Source: Dyadobacter sp. NIV53
Lineage (GTDB): Bacteria; Bacteroidota; Bacteroidia; Cytophagales; Spirosomataceae
Direction: 5' to 3'
Assembly: GCF_019711195.1 (NCBI RefSeq)
Contig: NZ_CP081299.1
Span: forward strand, 6,854,501-6,918,500
Length of the DNA stretch: 64,000 nucleotides
A program made the position numbers and the translations under genes. Below, piece by piece: positions 47,091 to 56,098 of this stretch (position 1 is the first letter of the stretch; the number at the start of each line of letters is the position of its first letter). A model generated the notes under the pieces. The model made no database searches, was not told where the DNA came from, and saw only the letters and a list, made by a program, of their open reading frames with translations.

Positions 47091-47569
47091 TTATACGTCT
47101 TTGGATTCATTCGGCCGACTACAATTTGGGATAAATTCTTGTATGCTGGTTATGTACAAGATACCAGCGGTCGGCTTTTTTTGGAAAATGAGAAGCTGAT
47201 ATATGTTACTTACCGGTTTATCAGTTCCGTCAGGATTAAATCTGTAATAACGGTATCGGATGAGAGAATATGCAATATTGTTTTCAGCAGTAGTACTTAC
47301 AACTTCGGGAATGATTTCCCACTTTTTTTAAACCATGCTTCATTAAATTCAAGAAACTTTTCCTTCGAATACATGATCTCCCCATCTGGAAATATCATTG
47401 TTATACTGTCTGCAACAGTTTCATCCAAAGCTGGTAAATATTTTTGTCTTATACCAAGTAAAAAACGGTCTCTTGCTTTTGTGAAAACGGTGTCCTTTTC
47501 AATCTGGTTCTGCGCTTCACAAACCCAGGCCGAAAATATAAATAGCGATATGAAAAGCACTTTTTTCAT
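47091..47569 (-). CDS. Exported NTF2/SnoaL-like protein, frameshifted
   Basis: MKKVLFISLFIFSAWVCEAQ is a signal peptide; the clean frame stops at 47297 after 90 codons. Adding one base to the T7 run at 47323-47329 (A7 on the coding strand) converts KKSGKSFPKL to KKKWEIIPEVVSTTAENNIA and the frame continues through YSLIRYRYYRFNPDGTDKP and IYQLLIFQKK to a stop at 47091. About 159 residues, the usual length of an NTF2/SnoaL-like domain plus signal. Ligand unknown. Confidence 0.7.
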
Positions 47570-48002
47570 CGCAGTTCAACAGTTTGAATTTCACATTTAA
47601 ATAATTTTTAATTGTTAATGAAACGAAATATTTTAGTACATCAAATTACAAAAATTACCGGACAATATTTTTATTTCGTACAACTTTTGATCGGATGGTT
47701 AATTACTTTGAAAATATTTTTAATAACATCAAAAAAGTTCTAAAATTTAATTATTCAATAACGTTCATAAATAACGGTTAATAATATACTTTTGCGTAGT
47801 ATATTTGTGAGTCGGAGAATTTATTAATTCGCTCTGTTTCAATTGTTTTAAAATGAAAAAATGCTACAAAATTTTATAATAGGTTTAAGTGTTATTTAAA
47901 GTAATACTACCGTTAAATAAGAATATTGTATGATTATTGATTTTTTGCAGCCGTTTATTTAGTATTGAATTTTACCTTACCACCACCTTAACTTTAATTC
48001 AC
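47570..48002. other. Divergent intergenic region
   Basis: 433 bp, very AT-rich. TATATTTG at 47800-47807 fits the Bacteroidota -7 element for the gene at 48003, though no good -33 TTTG is at the right distance. Nothing else is evident. Confidence 0.4.
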
Positions 48003-48524
48003 ATGCCATTCATTGAAATTGCCTCGATGCATTCACCAGGGCTTAATTTGCGCCAGGAAGATTTTAACGTTGCAATTATTGAAAATCATAAGCGTAAAAG
48101 CTGTAATCAGATTTTCGATAATTTTTTTAATGGCGAAGACGGAACCATCATTCATATTGGTGACCCGGATCTTCGGAATGACAAGAATAATGTTTGTTTT
48201 GCAAGTGAAATTATAGACTGGGACTTTGAACCCGTTGATATTATTTATTTTCCGGAAATTGATGACGATTTTGAAACTTGTACCGGAGGGGAAAACCAGC
48301 AGTTTAAATTTAAGTTTTTAAGCCGTTACAAAAGAGATATTGACAGGCTTCTTCGCGTTGCCCTCAGAAAATCTCCAATAAAAAAAGGCTATATATTGTC
48401 CGATTACCAGTTTGGCCCAAGCATTCCACAGATTGAAATAATCTCCCGTATAAGTGACTTTTGGTCCAGGCATGATCAGGAAGGATTAATGTATAACACT
48501 GTTTATGAATTATACGGCTCCTGA
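48003..48524 (+). CDS. Hypothetical acidic protein
   Basis: 173 residues from ATG 48003 (MPFIEIASMHSPGLNLRQED). An earlier in-frame start at 47937 would add a hydrophobic tail with poor support. It has Asp/Glu-rich strands (IDWDFEPVDIIYFPEIDDDF) and KKGYILSDYQFGPSIPQIE, with no signal or TM segment. Not recognised. It ends at a bidirectional terminator. Confidence 0.65.
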   Translation: MPFIEIASMHSPGLNLRQEDFNVAIIENHKRKSCNQIFDNFFNGEDGTIIHIGDPDLRNDKNNVCFASEIIDWDFEPVDIIYFPEIDDDFETCTGGENQQFKFKFLSRYKRDIDRLLRVALRKSPIKKGYILSDYQFGPSIPQIEIISRISDFWSRHDQEGLMYNTVYELYGS

Positions 48525-48558
48525 TTAGTTAGAAGATTTTGGAAAACAGGTATATAAA

Positions 48559-48589
48559 AACGCCGGGCCATAAATAGTTGCCCGGCGTT
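48559..48589. terminator. Bidirectional terminator
   Basis: AACGCCGGGC (48559-48568) pairs perfectly with GCCCGGCGTT (48580-48589) between convergent genes. Confidence 0.8.
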
Positions 48590-48607
48590 CTCATTTATAT
48601 TATTAAT

Positions 48608-50926
48608 TTAAATTCCGTTTAACTCAGCCTGGGTAAATGCTTTTTGGCGATCACCCAGTTTCCTGCGTTTGGTAACGACTTCATCAGTTGTAATTTTCTC
48701 AGCATCATTACGCCATGATTTACGGATATAGCTCAAAAGCTGTGCAATATCTTCACTTGGCATATCTTTATCATATCCTATTCCAGGCATATCACCACTT
48801 ACTTCGGGTGATTCATATACATGTCCATTTACCTGCACCGGCCCGGTTAATCCGAACAGCACAATTGAGATCAATTTGTCTTTATTTCCCGTAACCCATT
48901 CCGACTGATTTAGAGGCGGGCCCAGTGATTTAACTCCATTTCCGTCTGGCCCGTGGCATGTCTGGCAAATAGAAGTGAATAATGCTTCTCCTTTTGGAAA
49001 TTGTTTTTTCAAAACATCGGGATTACGGTTGGCCAGTGCATTCTTAGCATTGGTAATCGCTTTCTGAAGTTGTTTATTGAAAACAAGATTTTTATCACTT
49101 AATGAAGCAGACAATTCTTTCTCAAATTTTACTTCGCTGTCCTGTAAATTACTGATGACCGCATCAGATACGTATTTGTTTTGCGGATATTTTACTGCCA
49201 GTTTTTTCAGAAGATTATTAGCAGCCGTTTCGTCATGGATCTTTATTGCCGGTGCCAAAAATGCAAGGTAAGGGGCAGCCAGCGTATCATCGGAAGCAAG
49301 TAGCTGGTCAAACCCTATAACAAATTGCTGATAATTATCACCGTTGACCAGGGAAGGAACTGCGGTAAGAGCAGCCATTTTTGCTGGCCAGACCGGTTGG
49401 TTCAGTAAACCCAGAACCTCTTCGGTTTTGAGTGCATTGAGGCCTTCCAAAGTCCAGAGTGCATGAATAGCAAACAACGGATTTTCAGTCTGTATCATTG
49501 CCAGCCGCAAAGCAGGAATAGCCTGCGTTGATTTTGAATCAATTAACTTTTGCTGTGCGTTATCGCGTACCCAGCCATTTGGATGACTTAGTAATTTCAC
49601 CAATTGATCAGGATCATTGGGAAGCGTTGTAATCCGCGGTTTTGTATTTATCGGAACAATCTTATAAATCCGTCCGCTTGCCAATGGCTGTGTAAGTTCC
49701 CGTTTGCCTATTTCGCCTTTGAGATAAGGTGTCAGATAAGTTTTATGCTGAATAATCCCTCTATACATATCCAGTACATACATGGAACCATCGGGAGCAT
49801 TGTATAAATTTACCGGTCGAAAACGTTCGTCAGTACTTGCCAGAAATTCTTTGTTTTTGTAAGCCTGTTCTCCTTTTATAACATAACCGTTTTCGTCCAT
49901 AATATTCCGTTTGATCAGATTGGCTGATGGTTCGGGAACGAATGAATTGTTGGCGTATGCCTTTCCAAAAAGATCGCCTCGGTAAATAACTGGCCCGGCC
50001 GCGGCGGTGAAATCATTCAGGCGAAGGCTATCGTCCAGAATCCCTTTCATATAACCTCTGTTCACGCCAGGAGTTGGCCGTATCGGATATACTTTATTAT
50101 TCGCAACTGCCTTTTCATTAAAACCGGCAACGCCACGCTGATTTTTATTGGTAGCTCCCAAGCCGGGTGAAAAGTAATCGCCCAGCAGGTTCTGCGAATT
50201 ATTGTTATAATAAAGGCGACCATAATTATCCTGTGTGATGCCCCACTGGCCACGGAAATGGGTATGTTCGACAAGCCATTTGTCTCCTTTTTTGCGATAA
50301 CGTTTATCAGATTTGGCATTATAGATCCAGTTGTCCATAGCACGAAGCAATCCGTTTGGCTGGTGCTCCACATTTCCGCCTTCTGTATATTTATCGTCTA
50401 CTAAAAGTTTTTTAACAGCTTTATCATTATTGATTTCATAGAACCAAAGATTGGTAGGTTCAGCAACCAGAATACCGTTGTCAATCAGGCAAATGGCTCT
50501 TGGTAAAACGAGTGAATCCAAAAATACCTTGCGGTCGTCATAAACACCATCTTTATTTTTATCTTCCAGGATAACAATTTTTCCATTCGGAATTTCTTCG
50601 CCTGTGCCTACTGTATCCTGCATATAACCTGTCATTTCCACAACCCACATTCTTGCTTTATCGTCAAAAAGCATGGCAACCGGCGTACTCACCAACGGTT
50701 CTGCGGCAACGAGTTTTACCTCAAAACCTTCTTCCACAACCATTTTGCTGATCGCATCCTGAGGAGAAACAAAAGGTGATTTGCTGAAATCAATTTTAGC
50801 AGGATCAATTTTTACCTTTTCAACCGAACTGGCAGCTTGCCGGGATGCAGATTGTTTGTTCGACGTACAATAAAAAAGTACTGACGAAATTGAGGTGAAA
50901 AGAAGGAGATACTGAAACTTTTTCAT
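48608..50926 (-). CDS. PVC-type heme-binding (membrane-bound dehydrogenase-like) lipoprotein
   Basis: 772 residues with a lipobox (LFTSISSVLFYCTSN). A beta-propeller dehydrogenase-like domain (FEVKLVAAEPLVSTPVAMLFD, ARMWVVEMTGYMQD) is followed by HEAT-like helical repeats (about 430-610) and a C-terminal cytochrome c domain with CQTCH near 655 and distal Met in GDMPGIG. Such proteins probably oxidise sugars or polyols and pass electrons to the respiratory chain. It lies 75 bp after an MFS transporter gene, so it is likely coexpressed. Confidence 0.9.
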   Translation of the reverse strand: MKKFQYLLLFTSISSVLFYCTSNKQSASRQAASSVEKVKIDPAKIDFSKSPFVSPQDAISKMVVEEGFEVKLVAAEPLVSTPVAMLFDDKARMWVVEMTGYMQDTVGTGEEIPNGKIVILEDKNKDGVYDDRKVFLDSLVLPRAICLIDNGILVAEPTNLWFYEINNDKAVKKLLVDDKYTEGGNVEHQPNGLLRAMDNWIYNAKSDKRYRKKGDKWLVEHTHFRGQWGITQDNYGRLYYNNNSQNLLGDYFSPGLGATNKNQRGVAGFNEKAVANNKVYPIRPTPGVNRGYMKGILDDSLRLNDFTAAAGPVIYRGDLFGKAYANNSFVPEPSANLIKRNIMDENGYVIKGEQAYKNKEFLASTDERFRPVNLYNAPDGSMYVLDMYRGIIQHKTYLTPYLKGEIGKRELTQPLASGRIYKIVPINTKPRITTLPNDPDQLVKLLSHPNGWVRDNAQQKLIDSKSTQAIPALRLAMIQTENPLFAIHALWTLEGLNALKTEEVLGLLNQPVWPAKMAALTAVPSLVNGDNYQQFVIGFDQLLASDDTLAAPYLAFLAPAIKIHDETAANNLLKKLAVKYPQNKYVSDAVISNLQDSEVKFEKELSASLSDKNLVFNKQLQKAITNAKNALANRNPDVLKKQFPKGEALFTSICQTCHGPDGNGVKSLGPPLNQSEWVTGNKDKLISIVLFGLTGPVQVNGHVYESPEVSGDMPGIGYDKDMPSEDIAQLLSYIRKSWRNDAEKITTDEVVTKRRKLGDRQKAFTQAELNGI

Positions 50927-51001
50927 TGAATTTGATTAACTGACAAACTATTGACAGAGATACGCTTTTTGGTTTGCTTCGGATGATTCTTGTAACAAAG
51001 A

Positions 51002-52303
51002 TCATTCCTGTCTTAACGATTCCTCAACCGGTTTCATATTTTTAGTAAGAAGATTAATGATAAGCCACGCAGTAAAATACGCCAGTCCGCAAATGACAAA
51101 GAGAATATTGTAACCTGAACCGATATTTCCGGCAGCTTTGTAGTAATCCAGTAAGGCGCCAACAAGCAAAGGGAATAATGTGGATCCAATTGAACCGGCC
51201 ATTCCCCCAATTCCTACAACGGAACTTACCGCGCGTTTTGGGAAAATGTCAGATACGATTGTAAATATATTGGCACTCCAGGCCTGATGCGCTGCTGTTG
51301 CGACACTTATAATTGCCACTGCAACCCACACATCCGTAGCAAATTTGGCCAGAATAATAGGTAATACTGCAAACGCAACAATTAACAAAGTCGTTTTTCT
51401 TGCTTTTAACGGAGCCCATCCTTTTTTGATTAAATAGGAAGAAAGATAACCTCCACCGATACTCCCGAAAGTAGTGGCAGTGTAAACGATCGCAAGGTGA
51501 AGACTTGGTTTTTTTAGATCTAACGAAAATGTAGTTGCAAAATAGGAGGGAAGCCAGAACAGGAAAAACCACCAGATTGGATCAGTAAGTAGCTTTCCCG
51601 TAATAAAAACCCAGGTTTGACGTAGCTGTAGCAACTGCGTCCATTTGATCGGTGTTACATTTTCGACAACAGTCGGATCGTTGTCACTATGAATATACTC
51701 GAATTCTTCCGGGGAAACCTTTTTGTGGCGGGAAGGAATTTCATAAAATAACCACCAGAAAACGAGCCAGATAAAACCCAGTGCACCCGTAATCAGAAAA
51801 GCTTCACGCCACCCGTATGAACCTAACAGCCACGGAACCAGGATAGGTGCTGCAACTGCTCCGATACTCGTGCCCGAATTGAAAATACCGGTAGCCAGTG
51901 CACGCTCGCGTTTAGGAAACCACTCAGCAGTTGCCTTTACTGCCGCCGGGAAGTTACCCGCTTCACCAAGACCCAGAACAGCGCGTACTGCTCCAAATCC
52001 AAATGTTGTTTTTACAAAAGCATGTGCAATTGCAGCAAGGCTCCAGATAATAATTGAAATAGAATAACCCAGTTTTGAGCCGATCCTGTCGATAAAATTT
52101 CCGAAAACCAGGTATCCCAGTGCGTAGCAGCCAGCAAATACCATGACAATATTGGCATAGTCAGATTCTGTCCAGTTAAATTCTGTTTCGAGAGTAGGTT
52201 TTAATAGTCCCAGAATTTGTCTGTCGATGTAATTGATTGTTGTTGCAAAGAAAAGTAAAGCACAAATGACCCAACGATAATTGCCAATTTTGGTTTGTTT
52301 CAT
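51002..52303 (-). CDS. MFS transporter, hexuronate/sugar-acid (ACS) type
   Basis: 433 residues, 12 TM helices. TTINYIDRQILGLLKPTLE and the cytosolic loop RAVLGLGEAGNFPAAVKATA with EWFPKRERALATGIFNSG are the anion:cation symporter signatures of ExuT/GudP-like carriers. It probably imports a sugar acid; the downstream heme-binding dehydrogenase may produce or use a related substrate. Confidence 0.9.
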   Translation of the reverse strand: MKQTKIGNYRWVICALLFFATTINYIDRQILGLLKPTLETEFNWTESDYANIVMVFAGCYALGYLVFGNFIDRIGSKLGYSISIIIWSLAAIAHAFVKTTFGFGAVRAVLGLGEAGNFPAAVKATAEWFPKRERALATGIFNSGTSIGAVAAPILVPWLLGSYGWREAFLITGALGFIWLVFWWLFYEIPSRHKKVSPEEFEYIHSDNDPTVVENVTPIKWTQLLQLRQTWVFITGKLLTDPIWWFFLFWLPSYFATTFSLDLKKPSLHLAIVYTATTFGSIGGGYLSSYLIKKGWAPLKARKTTLLIVAFAVLPIILAKFATDVWVAVAIISVATAAHQAWSANIFTIVSDIFPKRAVSSVVGIGGMAGSIGSTLFPLLVGALLDYYKAAGNIGSGYNILFVICGLAYFTAWLIINLLTKNMKPVEESLRQE

Positions 52304-52468
52304 AATATGAACAAGTGGGTAGCTCAGGTTTAGGTTATAGCCGTAAAAGCAGTTTGGGAATAAGACTGCATTTTCGACATTCTACCCTTTAATGACAATC
52401 GAGGAGTTTTGGCTTTGGTCAGAAGGAAATGTAAAAACGGTCAAGGGTAAAACGGTAAAAAGGTTAAT

Positions 52469-52557
52469 GGTAAAACGGTTAAGGGTTACAGGTATGCGCG
52501 GCATGGCAAAAAAATACGTCCCAATGCCTTTAATCATTTCACCTTTGACCCTTAACC
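52469..52557. repeat. Dispersed GGTTAAGGGT-type element, copy B
   Basis: GGTAAAACGGTTAAGGGTTA begins at 52469 and its core GGTTAAGGGT (52477-52486) has an exact inverted partner ACCCTTAACC at 52548-52557. Further GGTAAAA/GGTTAA words lie at 52448-52470. It sits between surE and the MFS gene, both on the minus strand, and shares its core with the copy at 36905. Confidence 0.65.
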
Positions 52558-52570
52558 TTTTAACCCTTTT

Positions 52571-53308
52571 TTATGAAATCGGATAAGCCAGTTGTGCTTT
52601 AAGTAATTCTGCTTCATTGGTCAGATCAAGTCTTAACGGCGTAATGGAAACAAAATCATTTTCCATTGCCCAGCGATCTGTACCTTCTTCTGACGGCTCT
52701 AATGGAATAACAGTAAACCAATAATGTTTTCTGCCCATTGGGTCAATACCCGGTTCAATTCTATTATCATAGAGCCTTACAGATTGGCGGGTCCATCTTA
52801 CACCTTTCGGATTATGCGGAAAATTGACGTTGATCAGGTTCAGGTGCGGATTTTTAAACAACAAATCCAGCGCTTTTTCAACGAATGGATCGAGCAATTC
52901 AAAATTAGGCTCAATTTTATCTGCCGGCGTGCTCAGTGCGATACCCTTCATACCAAACAGAACAGCCTGTTTTGCCGCCGCAAGTGTACCCGAATGCCAC
53001 ATAGCATTTCCCAGATTTGGCCCCATATTGATACCGGATAAAACCACATCCGGTTTGTCCCACAAATGCTGGCCTAAAGCGACGCAATCCGCAGGTGTAC
53101 CATTAACACGGTATGCTTCCAGTCCGTCAAAGGATACAGGTGATTTTTTATATGAGAGCGGTCTGGATGAGGTAATCGCATGTCCCATAGATGATTGCTC
53201 GGCATCCGGGGCAACAATTTTTACTTCTCCAAACCGCGCTGCAATCTTAGCAAGTGCTGCTAGTCCGGGGCTATATATTCCGTCGTCGTTTGTTACTAAA
53301 ATTTTCAT
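52571..53308 (-). CDS. surE: 5'/3'-nucleotidase SurE
   Basis: 245 residues. MKILVTNDDGIYSPG carries the metal-binding DD, then Ser in PDAEQSSMGHAIT and Asn in VVLSGINMGPNLGNAMWHSG, all expected in SurE. Cytosolic, metal-dependent phosphatase of nucleoside monophosphates. The 3' end abuts a dispersed repeat. Confidence 0.95.
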   Translation of the reverse strand: MKILVTNDDGIYSPGLAALAKIAARFGEVKIVAPDAEQSSMGHAITSSRPLSYKKSPVSFDGLEAYRVNGTPADCVALGQHLWDKPDVVLSGINMGPNLGNAMWHSGTLAAAKQAVLFGMKGIALSTPADKIEPNFELLDPFVEKALDLLFKNPHLNLINVNFPHNPKGVRWTRQSVRLYDNRIEPGIDPMGRKHYWFTVIPLEPSEEGTDRWAMENDFVSITPLRLDLTNEAELLKAQLAYPIS

Positions 53309-53393
53309 AATTGTATGATTTTTTTTGGAATGCTTAATAAAATTATGCCTGGTATATTTTTTTTGAAATTTAAAAGGAGTTTAATTCCAACTT

Positions 53394-54290
53394 ATGAAAA
53401 AAGCGCACTTATTACACAATCCAACTGCTGGGGATACTGATTTTTCAAAAAAAGAACTGCTTTCAATCATCAGGAAAGAAGGCTTTGAATGTTCTTATGC
53501 ATCGGTAAGAAATGAAAAATGGGAAGAATTTTCAGTTGAAACGGATTTTCTGATTATTGCCGGAGGTGACGGTACCGTACGGAGAATTGCAAAAGCTTTA
53601 TTGAAACGTCCACGTATCGACAAGCAATATCCGCTTGCGCTTTTGCCGCATGGTACAGCCAATAATATTGCATGTACTTTAAGTATTGATGGAAACGTAA
53701 AAGACATTGTAAAGACCTGGCATGAAAACAAACTGAAAAAGTTTGATATTGGTAAAATCTATGGCATTGGCGGGCAGGTGTTTTTTCTGGAAGGATTTGG
53801 GTGCGGGATATTCCCCCGGCTGATTAAAGTCATGGAAAAGATAGATACAGAAGGCGGCAATGCAGAAGAGAAAATAAAAACTGCCAGATCAGTTTTATAT
53901 GATATCGTACTTACTTACGAAGCTCAGAATTGTAAAATTATTGCTGACGGTGTAGTTCATTCTGGCAAGTATATCATGGTAGAAGTAATGAACACCTCGT
54001 CCATTGGCCCTAACCTGGAACTGGCCAGATCGGCCGACCCGGGTGATGGCGAACTGGACATCGTAATGATACCTGAAAGCCATCAAAAGAAATTTGAATC
54101 GTTTCTGCTCAATAAGATTAATGGTGAAGAAGACAATTATGTTTTCACGACCATTAAAGCTAAGAATATTGAGATTGTGTGGGAAGGTAGGGATGTGCAT
54201 GTAGATGATGAAAAAATCAAATTCTCTGCACCGCTGAATGTTAAAATCGAGATACAACCGGGAATGCTTGAATTTTTAGTCCCGGAGTAG
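53394..54290 (+). CDS. Diacylglycerol kinase-family lipid kinase
   Basis: 298 residues. LLHNPTAGD and IIAGGDGTVRRIAKALL form the nucleotide loop, and LPHGTANNIACTL the conserved substrate-side motif. Length and pattern match YegS/DgkB-type lipid kinases, which phosphorylate diacylglycerol or a related lipid at the membrane. The substrate is not defined. Divergent from surE. Confidence 0.9.
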   Translation: MKKAHLLHNPTAGDTDFSKKELLSIIRKEGFECSYASVRNEKWEEFSVETDFLIIAGGDGTVRRIAKALLKRPRIDKQYPLALLPHGTANNIACTLSIDGNVKDIVKTWHENKLKKFDIGKIYGIGGQVFFLEGFGCGIFPRLIKVMEKIDTEGGNAEEKIKTARSVLYDIVLTYEAQNCKIIADGVVHSGKYIMVEVMNTSSIGPNLELARSADPGDGELDIVMIPESHQKKFESFLLNKINGEEDNYVFTTIKAKNIEIVWEGRDVHVDDEKIKFSAPLNVKIEIQPGMLEFLVPE

Positions 54291-54671
54291 ATTGACTGCC
54301 ATTTGTTCTATTGAAAAATTTCAATTTTTCCATTGCTAATTTTAACTATCTGTCATATCAATAACTATTCGTCCAGGTCAGATAATTTTGTGGGTAGTTA
54401 TATCGTTTTGAGATTTATTTCATAGCGTTCCCAAAGAGCATTCGGTGATTATACTATGATTGCAAACAATCTTTTCTAGGATTGCAGAACTTCTTTTTTG
54501 CAAATACCAAATGCTAATCTGATATTTCAACCGATAACCTCTGGTTATCATTGATAACAAATTGTGATTGGCTTACGAAGATAATGGAGGTTACTTTTGT
54601 CACATGGAATTTAACTGAAACACCAGAAAAATTCCAAAAATAACTTTTCCAAAATTCATCATAACTAAGTC
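54291..54671. other. Intergenic region before the ferredoxin reductase
   Basis: 381 bp; apart from the dyad and promoter at 54533-54599, nothing else was recognised. Confidence 0.4.
54533..54599 (+). promoter_or_regulatory. Dyad plus Bacteroidota promoter for the ferredoxin reductase operon
   Basis: GATAACC (54533-54539) and GGTTATC (54543-54549) form a perfect 7-bp inverted repeat around TCT, with a third TGATAAC at 54551-54557. Just downstream TTG (54568-54570) and TACTTTTG (54592-54599) match the promoter elements with 21-bp spacing. The dyad lies where an activator would bind. Confidence 0.5.
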
Positions 54672-55676
54672 ATGATCACCACAGATATATGTATTATTGG
54701 CGCCGGCCCTGTAGGCCTTTTTGCAGTTTTTGAAGCTGGACTGCTTAAAATGCGCTGTCATTTAATTGACGCTTTGCCACTGGTAGGAGGGCAACTCTCA
54801 GAAATATACCCCCAAAAACCCATTTATGATATTCCGGGTGCTCCGGGAATTATTGCAGAAGACCTGGTCAAAAATCTTTTGCTTCAGATAGAAGAATTCA
54901 AACCAGGATTCACATTAGGAGAACGTGTTGAATCTCTTGATAAACAGGATGATGGCTCATACATTGTTACTACGAACGAAGCGACTGAAATCCATTGTAA
55001 AGTGGTTGTGATAGCAGCTGGACTGGGTAGCTTTGAACCACGCAAACCGGCAGTCGAAAGACTGGAATATTTTGAAGGAAAAGGAGTACACTACATGGTG
55101 AAACGTCCTGAGCAGTTCAGAAACAAAAAAATAGTATTGGCTGGTGGCGGAGATTCTGCTTTGGACTGGGCTATTTTCTTATCAGATATTGCTTCCAGGG
55201 TAACGCTGGTTCATCGTGGAGAAACTTTCCGGGGAGCTCCTGATTCAGCTGCAAAAGTTTTTGAACTTGCAGAAAGCGGAAAAATTGATCTCATACTGCA
55301 ATCTCAGGTTAATAGTCTCAATGGTAATGGTGTATTGAAGGAAGTGTCCATTCTGGGAAATGATAAAAGCCTGACAACGATCGAAACCGATGATTTTATT
55401 CCTTTATTCGGATTGAGCCCTAAGTTGGGGCCGATTGCGGACTGGAATCTGGGCGTGGAAAAATCTGCGGTAACAGTCAATACTCTTGATTATTCGACGA
55501 ATGTTGAGCGGATTTATGCCATTGGTGATATCAATACTTATCCGGGAAAGCTGAAATTAATTCTCTGCGGATTTCATGAAGCGGCGATCATGATGCAGAG
55601 TGCTTTCAAATATGTATATCCGGAGCAAAAGCTGAGCTTTAAATACACCACTGTCAACGGAATAAACGCTTTTTAA
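54672..55676 (+). CDS. Ferredoxin--NADP+ reductase, thioredoxin reductase-like
   Basis: 334 residues. ICIIGAGPVGLFAVFEAGLL binds FAD and KIVLAGGGDSALDWAIFL binds NADPH; YAIGDINTYPGKLKLIL is near the C-terminus. There is no CxxC redox pair between them, so it is the ferredoxin reductase type rather than thioredoxin reductase. Its stop lies 2 bases before the ferredoxin start, so the two are cotranscribed. Confidence 0.92.
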   Translation: MITTDICIIGAGPVGLFAVFEAGLLKMRCHLIDALPLVGGQLSEIYPQKPIYDIPGAPGIIAEDLVKNLLLQIEEFKPGFTLGERVESLDKQDDGSYIVTTNEATEIHCKVVVIAAGLGSFEPRKPAVERLEYFEGKGVHYMVKRPEQFRNKKIVLAGGGDSALDWAIFLSDIASRVTLVHRGETFRGAPDSAAKVFELAESGKIDLILQSQVNSLNGNGVLKEVSILGNDKSLTTIETDDFIPLFGLSPKLGPIADWNLGVEKSAVTVNTLDYSTNVERIYAIGDINTYPGKLKLILCGFHEAAIMMQSAFKYVYPEQKLSFKYTTVNGINAF

Positions 55677-55678
55677 TC

Positions 55679-56002
55679 ATGATCAATATAACAGTTGAGG
55701 ACCGGATTGGCAATCGTCAGGATCTGGATGTTCCCGAAGATGTAGGGTTGAACTTAATGGAAGTTTTAAAAGCCTATGAATATGATATCCAGGCAACATG
55801 TGGCGGAATGGGGATATGTGCAACCTGTCATATCGAAGTATTAAAGGGAGCTGAAAACCTGCCCGATTGCAACGACAATGAGTTAGATACTTTGGATACA
55901 CTTCCCGACGCGGATAATAACAGCAGGCTTGCCTGCCAGATCAGGCCGAATGAAGATATGGAAGGATTGGTCATAAAAATCAAGGCCCTTCAGGAAGTTT
56001 AA
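55679..56002 (+). CDS. 2Fe-2S ferredoxin, adrenodoxin-like
   Basis: 107 residues. The cluster ligands are in CGGMGICATCH (spacing CxxxxxCxxC) and ARLACQI-like SRLACQIR. Adrenodoxin-type ferredoxins deliver electrons for Fe-S assembly or oxygenases. The upstream reductase is its probable electron donor. Confidence 0.93.
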   Translation: MINITVEDRIGNRQDLDVPEDVGLNLMEVLKAYEYDIQATCGGMGICATCHIEVLKGAENLPDCNDNELDTLDTLPDADNNSRLACQIRPNEDMEGLVIKIKALQEV

Positions 56003-56032
56003 AGATTATAGAATTTTGGAATAATAATACAT

Positions 56033-56068
56033 AAACCTTCGCTGTGACATATAGCGAAGGTTTTTCTT
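56033..56068 (+). terminator. Rho-independent terminator
   Basis: AAACCTTCGCT (56033-56043) pairs with AGCGAAGGTTT (56053-56063), followed by TTCTT. It ends the ferredoxin operon. Confidence 0.85.
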
Positions 56069-56098
56069 ATTATAACAGAACTGTTCCGCCCAAAGTTT

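Noticed and set aside
47082..47600. Plus-strand 172-codon frame
   Set aside because: It is the shadow of the frameshifted NTF2-like gene on the other strand, whose repaired sequence is protein-like with a signal peptide.
52392..52586. Plus-strand 64-codon frame
   Set aside because: It is translated repeat DNA (GGTTAAGGGT element).
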